A stretch of 7,689 nucleotides of DNA from CAYMST01 sp964393115 (GTDB taxonomy: Bacteria > Bacteroidota > Bacteroidia > Cytophagales > Cyclobacteriaceae): the NCBI GenBank assembly GCA_964393115.1, contig CAYMST010000229.1, forward strand, positions 1-7,689, given 5' to 3'. Shown here in pieces: positions 1 through 5,494 of this stretch (positions are counted from its first letter, which is position 1; every line of letters starts with the position of its first letter). The notes beneath the pieces were generated by a model. It was not told the DNA's origin and searched no databases. It saw only the letters and a program-made list of their open reading frames with translations. A program made the translations under genes and the position numbers.

Positions 1-439
1 CAAAGACGAACTTAGTACGCTAAAAACAAAGGGTAGAAGTGATATGGCAAAACAAATCGCTGAAGCTCGTGATAAAGGAGATTTGAGTGAAAATGCAGAA
101 TATGACGCTGCTAAAGACGCTCAGGGCTTACTTGAATTGAAAATTTCAAAGCTTGAGGACACAGTAGCAAACGCTAGGGTGATTGATGAATCAACAATTG
201 ACACCTCCAAAGTTTCGATTTTGTCTAAGGTGAAAATTAAGAATACGAAAAACGGTGCTGTGGTCAGTTACATTCTTGTTTCGGAAGAAGAAGCTGATCT
301 TAAAGCGGGTAAAATATCGTTGAAGTCACCGATTGGTCAAGGATTAATAGGAAAGAAAGTAGGTGATATGGCTCAAGTAAAAGCTCCTGCTGGAACCATA
401 GATTTCGAAATATTGGATATCTCATTAGCCGATGTCTAG
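1..439 (+). CDS. greA: Transcription elongation factor GreA (5' end cut off by window)
   Basis: GreA enters the secondary channel of RNA polymerase and stimulates cleavage of backtracked transcripts, rescuing stalled elongation complexes. The reading frame is open from base 2, so the ATG at 44 is internal. The 14 codons before it (ending KGRSDM) belong to the N-terminal coiled coil, and by alignment with E. coli GreA about 14 residues are missing. The coiled-coil tip motif GDLSENAEY (bases 80-106) carries the acidic Asp and Glu that coordinate the catalytic Mg2+ (E. coli D41 and E44). The C-terminal half, with VSEEEADLKAGKIS and SPIGQGLIGKKVGD, is the FKBP-like domain that binds polymerase. 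The stop TAG overlaps the start of the HIT gene by 8 bases, so the two are probably co-translated. No frameshift or missing motif is visible. The family call is secure; only the 5' end and its promoter are unseen. Confidence 0.96.
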   Translation, partial: KDELSTLKTKGRSDMAKQIAEARDKGDLSENAEYDAAKDAQGLLELKISKLEDTVANARVIDESTIDTSKVSILSKVKIKNTKNGAVVSYILVSEEEADLKAGKISLKSPIGQGLIGKKVGDMAQVKAPAGTIDFEILDISLADV

Positions 440-839
440 CATCTTTACAAAAATAATCAACAAAGAAATTCCTGCGAATATTATAGCCGAGAACGATGAG
501 TTCTTGGCTTTTTTGGATATAGCTCCTTTGGCAGATGGTCATACCTTGGTGATTCCAAAAGTCGAAGTAGACTATATATTTGATTTAGAAGATAGAAAGC
601 TCGGGGACTTACATGTTTTTGCCAAGCAGGTGGCTAAGGCCATTGAAAAAGTTGTGCCTTGTCAGCGAATGGCTGTTTCTGTAATTGGAATTGAAGTACC
701 TCATGCTCATGTTCATCTTATTCCGTTGAATACAATGGATGATGTTAATTTCAGCAGACCTAAGTTACAACGCTCTAGAGAACAACTCATAGAAGTAGCC
801 GAAAAAATACGCGAGGCTTATACATCAATAAACCAATAA
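432..839 (+). CDS. HIT (histidine triad) family nucleotide hydrolase, HinT-like
   Basis: This 135-residue protein is a cytosolic HIT-family enzyme. HinT-type members hydrolyse nucleoside phosphoramidates such as AMP-lysine, and the exact substrate cannot be read from sequence. The N-terminal FTKIINKEIPA segment and the DGHTLVIPK strand (residues 35-43) are typical of the fold. The catalytic triad is HAHVH at residues 91-95 (HxHxH), preceded by the usual EVP and followed by LIPL. The central histidine is the nucleophile in characterised members. The Cys-x2-Cys pair found near the N-terminus of zinc-binding bacterial HIT proteins is absent (SIFTKI here), so no structural zinc is expected. The ATG lies inside the greA stop region (8-base overlap), which suggests translational coupling; no strong Shine-Dalgarno is needed or seen. 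It ends 9 bases before the convergent ruvC stop. Length is normal and the family call is secure; the cellular role is unknown. Confidence 0.93.
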   Translation: MSSIFTKIINKEIPANIIAENDEFLAFLDIAPLADGHTLVIPKVEVDYIFDLEDRKLGDLHVFAKQVAKAIEKVVPCQRMAVSVIGIEVPHAHVHLIPLNTMDDVNFSRPKLQRSREQLIEVAEKIREAYTSINQ

Positions 840-848
840 GAAGTCTCT

Positions 849-1406
849 CTACTTCAGTCGATTAGGGTTGTCGGAAAGAAAGGCATTCCAGCTCTTGAAA
901 GTCTTTTTTTCATTACCCTTATTGTAGTGATGACATAATGCTACTGCTAGGGCATCGGTGGCATCTAGCGACTTATGGTGTTCCTCAAAATTAAGTATTG
1001 ACATGAGCATTCTGGCCACCTGTTCCTTAGATGCGTTTCCGTTTCCAGTGACGGATTGTTTGACTTTTTTTGGGGCATACTCTGAGATTGGAATTTCTTT
1101 GGACAATGCCGCAGCCATCGCTACACCTTGAGCTCTTCCTAACTTAAGCATGGATTGTACGTTTTTTCCGTAAAACGGGGCTTCAAGTGCAACATGATCA
1201 GGGGTATAGTCATTGATTAAGCTAGACACTCTTTCAAAAATTTTCTTGAGTTTTAATTCGTGACCGCTGTATTTTCCAAGGTGAATTACTCCATATTGTA
1301 ACAGGTTAATGGTATTCTTGGTAGTCCTTATAACCCCATATCCCATTACATTTGTGCCAGGGTCGATACCAAGAATTATATTTGAGGGTGCAGATTTCAC
1401 TTCCAA
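849..1406 (-). CDS. ruvC: Holliday junction resolvase RuvC (non-ATG start)
   Basis: RuvC is a dimeric endonuclease that nicks Holliday junctions symmetrically after RuvAB branch migration, in recombination and DNA repair. All four catalytic acids are present: D15 in LGIDPGT, E75 in LEAPFYG, and D148 and D151 in DATDALAVAL (E. coli D7, E66, D138, D141). F78 matches the DNA-stacking Phe69, and K116 and K127 match the basic pair K107 and K118. Length (185 residues) is normal. The start must be non-ATG. An in-frame TAG lies at 1416-1418, and the first ATG codes for residue 21, after D15. I chose TTG at 1404-1406; GTG at 1398-1400 is the main alternative and would shorten it by two residues. There is no recognisable Shine-Dalgarno. 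ruvA and ruvB are not nearby, which is common in Bacteroidota. The gene is opposite in strand to both neighbours. Identity is secure and the exact start less so. Confidence 0.95.
   Translation of the reverse strand: MEVKSAPSNIILGIDPGTNVMGYGVIRTTKNTINLLQYGVIHLGKYSGHELKLKKIFERVSSLINDYTPDHVALEAPFYGKNVQSMLKLGRAQGVAMAAALSKEIPISEYAPKKVKQSVTGNGNASKEQVARMLMSILNFEEHHKSLDATDALAVALCHHYNKGNEKKTFKSWNAFLSDNPNRLK
1351..1384 (+). promoter_or_regulatory. Candidate promoter for the glycosyltransferase-phosphatase-deacetylase operon
   Basis: TTTG at 1351-1354 and TATATTTG at 1377-1384 match the Bacteroidota -33 (TTTG/TTG) and -7 (TAnnTTTG) elements exactly, with 22 bases between them. Transcription would begin around 1390 and leave a leader of about 35 bases before the ATG at 1426. 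The whole promoter lies inside the 5' coding part of ruvC, which runs the other way, because only 19 bases separate the two genes. A lone TAnnTTTG is expected a few times by chance in a window this size. The support is that both elements occur together at the right place. Confidence 0.5.
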
Positions 1407-1410
1407 GCCA

Positions 1411-1418
1411 CAAAGCTA
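1411..1418 (-). promoter_or_regulatory. Candidate -7 element for ruvC (TAGCTTTG)
   Basis: On the minus strand, TAGCTTTG is an exact TAnnTTTG match lying 4 bases upstream of the TTG start of ruvC and 10 bases upstream of the alternative GTG. If used, it would give an mRNA with almost no 5' leader, and translation from GTG or TTG would be leaderless or nearly so. No TTTG is found at the usual distance upstream. The nearest TTG on this strand, at 1448-1450, is 29 bases from the element, which is too far. The call rests on the -7 match and its position only. Confidence 0.3.
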
Positions 1419-1425
1419 GCCAGGA

Positions 1426-2532
1426 ATGATAGTAATATCTACGTATTCAATTGTTTTGACGCTATTTCTCTTGGCCAATGTTATTTATGGAATTGCATTG
1501 CTTTTGAAAATTTTTGCGGTTAACGAGATGGAGTTTACCGAAGCAACTCCTAAACGCTTCATATCTATACTCATACCCTTCCGAAACGAATTTTCCAACC
1601 TGAAGAAACTGATCGATTCTATATTAAGTATTGACTATCCCTTGGAACAATTTGAAGTGATATTCATAGATGATCTCTCAGATGATAATGGAGCAATGGA
1701 AATACAGCGATTAATGTCGGGAGAACATGTAAAGTTTCAAGTTATACGGAATAGTACGGAGTATCCAGGGAAAAAGAGTGCAATCGAATTAGGAATAATT
1801 CATGCTAAGGGGCAGTTTATTGCTACCACTGACGCCGATTGCCAGATTGATTCCAGCTGGCTTTCTGTAATAGACAATTATTTTCAATTAGGATATCATT
1901 TTTTGATTGGTTTTGTTGACTATAGACTGGATGGATCGCTGCTATCCATGCTACAGTGGGTAGAAGTGAACGCTATCAATACCCTGAACCTAGGTGCTAA
2001 AAGGCCTTTATTTTGCAATGGAGCTAATCTGGCATATAGAAAGAGTGATTTTCAATCTCTGGGAGGATATAGGGATAATAGACAAATACCCAGTGGAGAT
2101 GACACTTTTCTGCTTGATGCTTTTATTCATAAATTCGGAACCGATAAAATAGCATATTTAACAACATCCAGTGTCAAAACGGAATTTGAAATCAACACTA
2201 AAGCTATTCTAAATCAAAAAATTAGATGGGCTTCAAAATGGAAAATGAGTGGAGCAAAAGTGTTAAAAATATGGGCAGTAGGTATTTTTATGTATTACCT
2301 AATATTGCTTTGTACGACACCCTATTTGATCATTAAAGCATGGGATTGGGTAGTCATGGCTTTCTTAATGAAGCTATATGTAGACTATAAAATGGTGCAG
2401 AAATCGCCAACTTTCAAAGTGTTTTCCGTTTATAAGTTTATAGTTTGTCAATTTATTTACCCGTTATATGTAACTTTTTTCTCAATTGCGTCTAATTTTG
2501 GTAAATACAACTGGAAAGGAAGAATCCAATGA
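1426..2532 (+). CDS. Membrane-anchored family 2 glycosyltransferase
   Basis: This 368-residue inverting GT-A enzyme transfers sugar from a nucleotide-sugar donor at the cytoplasmic face of the inner membrane. An N-terminal membrane segment (about residues 8-30) is followed by the catalytic domain: SILIPFRNE (47-55), FIDDLSDDN with the first acidic pair (D82, D83), the metal-binding DAD (136-138), CNGANLAYRK (197-206), SGDD with the probable catalytic base (D225/D226), and QKIRW (264-268). The last matches the QxxRW motif of processive synthases such as cellulose, hyaluronan and PgaC-type enzymes. Two to three hydrophobic segments follow (about 285-305, 307-320 and 335-355). The ATG at 1426 is fixed by an in-frame TAG at 1417. 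GGA directly abuts it, too close to act as a normal ribosome site. It ends in an ATGA overlap with the next gene. The sugar and acceptor are unknown; the deacetylase three genes on hints at an N-acetylated glycan. A non-processive lipid glycosyltransferase is the alternative. Confidence 0.88.
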   Translation: MIVISTYSIVLTLFLLANVIYGIALLLKIFAVNEMEFTEATPKRFISILIPFRNEFSNLKKLIDSILSIDYPLEQFEVIFIDDLSDDNGAMEIQRLMSGEHVKFQVIRNSTEYPGKKSAIELGIIHAKGQFIATTDADCQIDSSWLSVIDNYFQLGYHFLIGFVDYRLDGSLLSMLQWVEVNAINTLNLGAKRPLFCNGANLAYRKSDFQSLGGYRDNRQIPSGDDTFLLDAFIHKFGTDKIAYLTTSSVKTEFEINTKAILNQKIRWASKWKMSGAKVLKIWAVGIFMYYLILLCTTPYLIIKAWDWVVMAFLMKLYVDYKMVQKSPTFKVFSVYKFIVCQFIYPLYVTFFSIASNFGKYNWKGRIQ

Positions 2533-2792
2533 TGAGTGACTTGGAGTTTGAGGTTTTAGATGAGTTATACTTTATACAATCGTTCAACGAACTTTTGGAG
2601 GTCACTGATTTGGAGGATGCAGACTTAAAATCAGTTCTCAAAAAACTTTTGCGAAAGGAATGGTTGCAGTGCTATGAGAACGTCAATGATCGCGTTGATG
2701 ATGAAAATTTGGATTTTGATCTGAACTTCAGAAGATATCATTATTTAGCTTCCAAAAAAGGACTTCTTGCACATAACTCAAGTAAGTCATGA
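2529..2792 (+). CDS. Small acidic protein with winged-helix-like pattern, function unknown
   Basis: I do not recognise a characterised family for this 87-residue protein. It opens with a helix-like segment (EFEVLDELYFI), then an apparent helix-turn-helix (about residues 18-45, ending LKKLLRKEWLQCY). After an Asp/Glu-rich middle (VDDENLDFDLNF) comes YHYLASKKGLLAHN (70-83). The order 'helices, L..LL.KEW, acidic or turn region, YxYLxxKGLLxH' resembles the winged-helix layout of small transcription regulators, where the Y.LT..G part closes the wing. This is a pattern judgement, not a domain hit. The high acidity argues against simple DNA binding and leaves a protein-interaction role open. Its start overlaps the glycosyltransferase stop (ATGA), with a second in-frame ATG immediately after at 2532. 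Its stop overlaps the phosphatase start (ATGA), so it is locked between the two in translation. It is real because of this coupling and its protein-like composition. Confidence 0.8.
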   Translation: MMSDLEFEVLDELYFIQSFNELLEVTDLEDADLKSVLKKLLRKEWLQCYENVNDRVDDENLDFDLNFRRYHYLASKKGLLAHNSSKS

Positions 2793-4012
2793 ATGAGGAA
2801 GAAGCAAATCTTAGGGAGCTCGTCGAGCTCAAGGATATGCAGATTGGGGCGATTCTCGAGATCACCCAAGCGATAAATGATAACATTCCTGAGAAATCCT
2901 TATATAAAATATATCAGTTCTTACTTCTAGCGAACTTGAGGATTAGAAAGTTGGCACTATTCGTATTTGATGAATATTGGGAGTGTAAGGTGAACTTCGG
3001 AACTGAAAAATCAATCTTTAAAATTGATCTTCCCGAGGAATATAAAGCGCTAAAAAAAGAAACTTACTACAATGATCGTGAACTTGTTTTTGGTGAGTTT
3101 AATGTCGCCGTTCCAGTATTCCACAAAAAGAAGTTACTCGGACTAGTGTTCGTTGGAGAATCATCGTTTATAGGACCGAGTGCTGCTGATAGTAAAGAGA
3201 GCGTAATATTCTTTAAAAGCCTTACCAACATTATCGTGGTGGCTGTGGAAAATAAGAAACTGGCTCGAAAGCAAAGGATGCAAGAAGCCTACAAACGTGA
3301 GCTCGAAATAGCGCGTCAGGTTCAGCTCAACTTGATCCCAAAACTTCAAGAAAGATATGATCAATTTGATCTATCCGCTTACTACAAGCCATTTCACGAA
3401 GTAGGAGGTGACTACTATGATTTTTTTGAGGTGGCTCCTGATAAATACCTGTTGTGTATTGCTGATGTCTCGGGCAAAGGCGTTCCCGCTGCAATGATGA
3501 TGTCAAATTTTCAGGCTTCGCTGCGAGCCTTAGCCAAACACAACGGCTCGCTTCAGGAAATGGTGTTTGAACTAAATGGAATGATAAAACAGCGGGGAAA
3601 TGGTGAACTGTTTATTACCGTATTTGTTGGTTTTTTGAATACCGATAAAAGAAAACTTGAATATGTAAATTGTGGTCATAACCCACCGATTCTTTGTGCT
3701 GACGATGAAGTGAGGGAACTCAAAAAAGGCACTACTATTTTGGGCGTTTTCGATGACTTACCGTTTTTAGAATTTGGTGAAGAAGAACTCACACATGGGG
3801 CTATTCTATCACTATACACTGATGGTGTTTCTGAAACGGAGAACTCAGCTGGTGTTGAGTTTGGCGAAGAAAGGTTTCACAAGATTGTTAAGAACTCCAC
3901 GATAGATTCATCTGATGCCATAAATAATAGAGTTATTTATTTCCTACAAGAGTTTAGTGAAGGTACGCCCTATAAGGACGATATTACTTTGTTGACTTTG
4001 AAAATGTTCTAG
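2789..4012 (+). CDS. SpoIIE/RsbU-type PP2C serine/threonine phosphatase with N-terminal GAF-like domain
   Basis: This 407-residue soluble protein is a Mg2+/Mn2+-dependent PPM-family phosphatase of the SpoIIE class. Residues 1-155 look like a GAF-type sensory domain (alternating strands such as RKLALFVFDEY and NVAVPVFHKKKLLGLVFVG). Residues 155-185 form the helical linker ELEIARQVQLNLIP, seen just before the catalytic domain in RsbU-like proteins. Metal-binding aspartates are at D208 (EVGGDYYDFF), D226 (DVSGKGVPAA), D345 (LYTDGVSET) and D397/D398 (KDDIT). All expected motifs are present, so it should be active. Family members often dephosphorylate STAS-domain anti-anti-sigma proteins in partner-switching cascades. 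No STAS protein or RsbW-like kinase lies in this window, so the substrate is unknown. The start is in an ATGA overlap with the small upstream gene, without a clear Shine-Dalgarno. A GC-rich hairpin at 2816-2830 falls in codons 10-14. Confidence 0.92.
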   Translation: MNEEEANLRELVELKDMQIGAILEITQAINDNIPEKSLYKIYQFLLLANLRIRKLALFVFDEYWECKVNFGTEKSIFKIDLPEEYKALKKETYYNDRELVFGEFNVAVPVFHKKKLLGLVFVGESSFIGPSAADSKESVIFFKSLTNIIVVAVENKKLARKQRMQEAYKRELEIARQVQLNLIPKLQERYDQFDLSAYYKPFHEVGGDYYDFFEVAPDKYLLCIADVSGKGVPAAMMMSNFQASLRALAKHNGSLQEMVFELNGMIKQRGNGELFITVFVGFLNTDKRKLEYVNCGHNPPILCADDEVRELKKGTTILGVFDDLPFLEFGEEELTHGAILSLYTDGVSETENSAGVEFGEERFHKIVKNSTIDSSDAINNRVIYFLQEFSEGTPYKDDITLLTLKMF

Positions 4013-4016
4013 TCAC

Positions 4017-4664
4017 TTGTTCTATCTGCACAAAGTACCCAAGTGGTATCAATACCTAAGACCAGATTGTCACTGGAACTTAAAACAAAATCAATCGAGT
4101 AAGAAAATAGCCTATTTGACATTTGACGATGGGCCAATACCAACCCTTACCCCCTGGGTCCTTGATTGCTTAGATTCATATAAGGTAAAGGGGACTTTCT
4201 TTTGTGTAGGTGATAATATCTCTAAACATCCTAAATTATTCAAACAGCTGGTCAATAAAGGACACGCGATAGGAAACCATACTTTTAATCACCTAAATGC
4301 ATCCAGAGTTCCACAAAATGCATACCTCGAGAACATAAAGCTTTGTGATGCTTTGATAAATCCATATGTGAGCGATAGGAAGATTTTTAGACCGCCATAC
4401 GGTAGGATAAGCGCGCGAATAATTGAAGATTTAAAAGAAGATTATGAAATTATCATGTGGGATTACCTTACCGCGGATTTTGATCAAAGCCTTTCTTCAG
4501 ATAAATGTTTGAGTAGAGCGATTAAAGGAGTCAAGGATGGATCGATTATAACCTTTCATGATAATCTAAAAGCCGAAAAGAACTTAAAATATACCCTTCC
4601 CAGATTGATTGATTATTTGTTGGACAAGAATTTTATGTTTCGAACAATTAGCTTTTCGAATTGA
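4017..4664 (+). CDS. NodB-type polysaccharide deacetylase (carbohydrate esterase 4), TTG start
   Basis: This 215-residue metal-dependent deacetylase removes N- or O-acetyl groups from a carbohydrate. All five CE4 motifs are present: TFDDGP (35-40, base D37 and metal ligand D38), H88-x3-H92 in NHTFNH (metal ligands), RPPYG (125-129), WDYLTADFD (148-156), and ITFHD with H181. There is no signal peptide: the N-terminus (FYLHKVPKWYQYLRP) is polar and basic. A cytoplasmic location like that of rhizobial NodB is therefore likely. TTG at 4017-4019 is the only plausible start. The frame is closed by a TGA at 3999-4001, and the first ATG is codon 147, which would delete motifs 1-3. It begins 4 bases after the phosphatase stop, consistent with termination-reinitiation in the same operon. 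The substrate may be the product of the operon's glycosyltransferase; peptidoglycan or a small N-acetyl sugar compound are alternatives. Confidence 0.9.
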   Translation: MFYLHKVPKWYQYLRPDCHWNLKQNQSSKKIAYLTFDDGPIPTLTPWVLDCLDSYKVKGTFFCVGDNISKHPKLFKQLVNKGHAIGNHTFNHLNASRVPQNAYLENIKLCDALINPYVSDRKIFRPPYGRISARIIEDLKEDYEIIMWDYLTADFDQSLSSDKCLSRAIKGVKDGSIITFHDNLKAEKNLKYTLPRLIDYLLDKNFMFRTISFSN

Positions 4665-4694
4665 CTTCAACTTTTAGAAGTAAGGGTATCTTTG
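4661..4694 (+). promoter_or_regulatory. Candidate promoter for tatD and asparaginase
   Basis: TATCTTTG at 4687-4694 is an exact match to the Bacteroidota -7 element TAnnTTTG. It sits in the 59-base gap before tatD and would give a leader of roughly 20 bases. The nearest -33-like TTG is at 4661-4663, 23 bases upstream, within the deacetylase stop region and slightly far. The position is sensible, and a break between the deacetylase operon and tatD is consistent with it. No terminator is visible in the gap: the only inverted repeat (ACTTC at 4664-4668 with GAAGT at 4677-4681) is short and lacks a T-tract. Read-through is therefore possible. Confidence 0.42.
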
Positions 4695-4723
4695 AGCACT
4701 TTTTCAAGTAAGTACTTTTTTCA

Positions 4724-5494
4724 ATGTTTGATACGGTTATTGATACACATGCTCACCTGTTTGACGAGCAATTTAAGGGGGATCTAAGAGCAGTAATGAA
4801 TAGGGCGGAAGAATTATCAGTCTCAGATATTATCCTACCCAATATTGATAGCAGAACCATTGATAGCATGCTGGAGGTAGAGATGACCTTTAAGTCATGT
4901 CATGCGACTATGGGGCTGCATCCCACACATGTCAAGAAAAATTTTGAGAAAGAGCTTTACATAGTTGAAGAATGGTTAGCCAAACGGCATTTTGTAGCGA
5001 TAGGTGAAATAGGAACAGATCTCTACTGGGAAGACACTTATTGGGAACAACAACAAGAGGCATTTAAAATACAATGTCAACTGGCAGCGCAGTATAAATT
5101 ACCGGTGATTATTCATTGTAGGGAAACAATAGATCAAACCATTGATATCATATCACAATTAAATCTGGATGGACTCAATGGGGTTTTTCACTGTTTCACA
5201 GGAGATGAGACTCAGGCCAAGAAAATCGTTGATTTAGGTTTTTATCTAGGAGTCGGAGGAGTACTAACGTTTAAGAAAAGCAACTTAAGGGACGTTATAC
5301 CTCATGTGGACAGAAATCGGTTAGTATTAGAAACAGATAGTCCTTATTTGGCCCCGGTGCCTAATCGAGGTAAGCGAAATGAACCTGTTTATCTAAACAG
5401 CATTATAGATCATATGGGGCAGGCTCTCAAAAACACGCGCGAGGAAGTAATTGATTTAACAACAAGAAATGCTCGCGAGCTATTTAAGGTTTAA
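4724..5494 (+). CDS. tatD: TatD family metal-dependent hydrolase/DNase
   Basis: This is a cytosolic TIM-barrel amidohydrolase-superfamily enzyme of 256 residues. TatD proteins are two-metal nucleases with reported 3'-5' exonuclease activity on damaged DNA, and some members (YcfH/YjjV) have other suggested roles. The metal and catalytic residues are in place: H9 and H11 (DTHAH), E95 (IGEIGTD), H131 (IIHCRE), H156 (FHCFTG) and D205 (LETDSPYLAP). The conserved tail motif NRGKRNEP (214-221) follows. Start ATG at 4724 places the first metal motif at the usual distance from the N-terminus; the bases before it are T-rich without a Shine-Dalgarno. The stop TAA overlaps the asparaginase ATG by one base (TAATG), so the two are probably translated together. 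Which TatD paralogue subgroup it represents cannot be decided here. The family call is secure. Confidence 0.95.
   Translation: MFDTVIDTHAHLFDEQFKGDLRAVMNRAEELSVSDIILPNIDSRTIDSMLEVEMTFKSCHATMGLHPTHVKKNFEKELYIVEEWLAKRHFVAIGEIGTDLYWEDTYWEQQQEAFKIQCQLAAQYKLPVIIHCRETIDQTIDIISQLNLDGLNGVFHCFTGDETQAKKIVDLGFYLGVGGVLTFKKSNLRDVIPHVDRNRLVLETDSPYLAPVPNRGKRNEPVYLNSIIDHMGQALKNTREEVIDLTTRNARELFKV

Noticed and set aside
44..46. ATG at 44 as the start of greA
   Set aside because: The frame is open to the window edge, and the residues before it match the GreA N-terminal coiled coil. The true start lies outside the window.
300..542. Minus-strand open frame opposite greA and the HIT gene
   Set aside because: It lies antisense to two well-identified genes and shows no recognisable protein motif.
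3161..3364. Minus-strand open frame inside the phosphatase gene
   Set aside because: It is an antisense shadow of a gene with clear catalytic motifs, with no sign of independent coding.
4664..4681. ACTTC/GAAGT inverted repeat after the deacetylase as a terminator
   Set aside because: The stem is 5 bp with an 8-base loop and no T-tract. Repeats this short are expected by chance.
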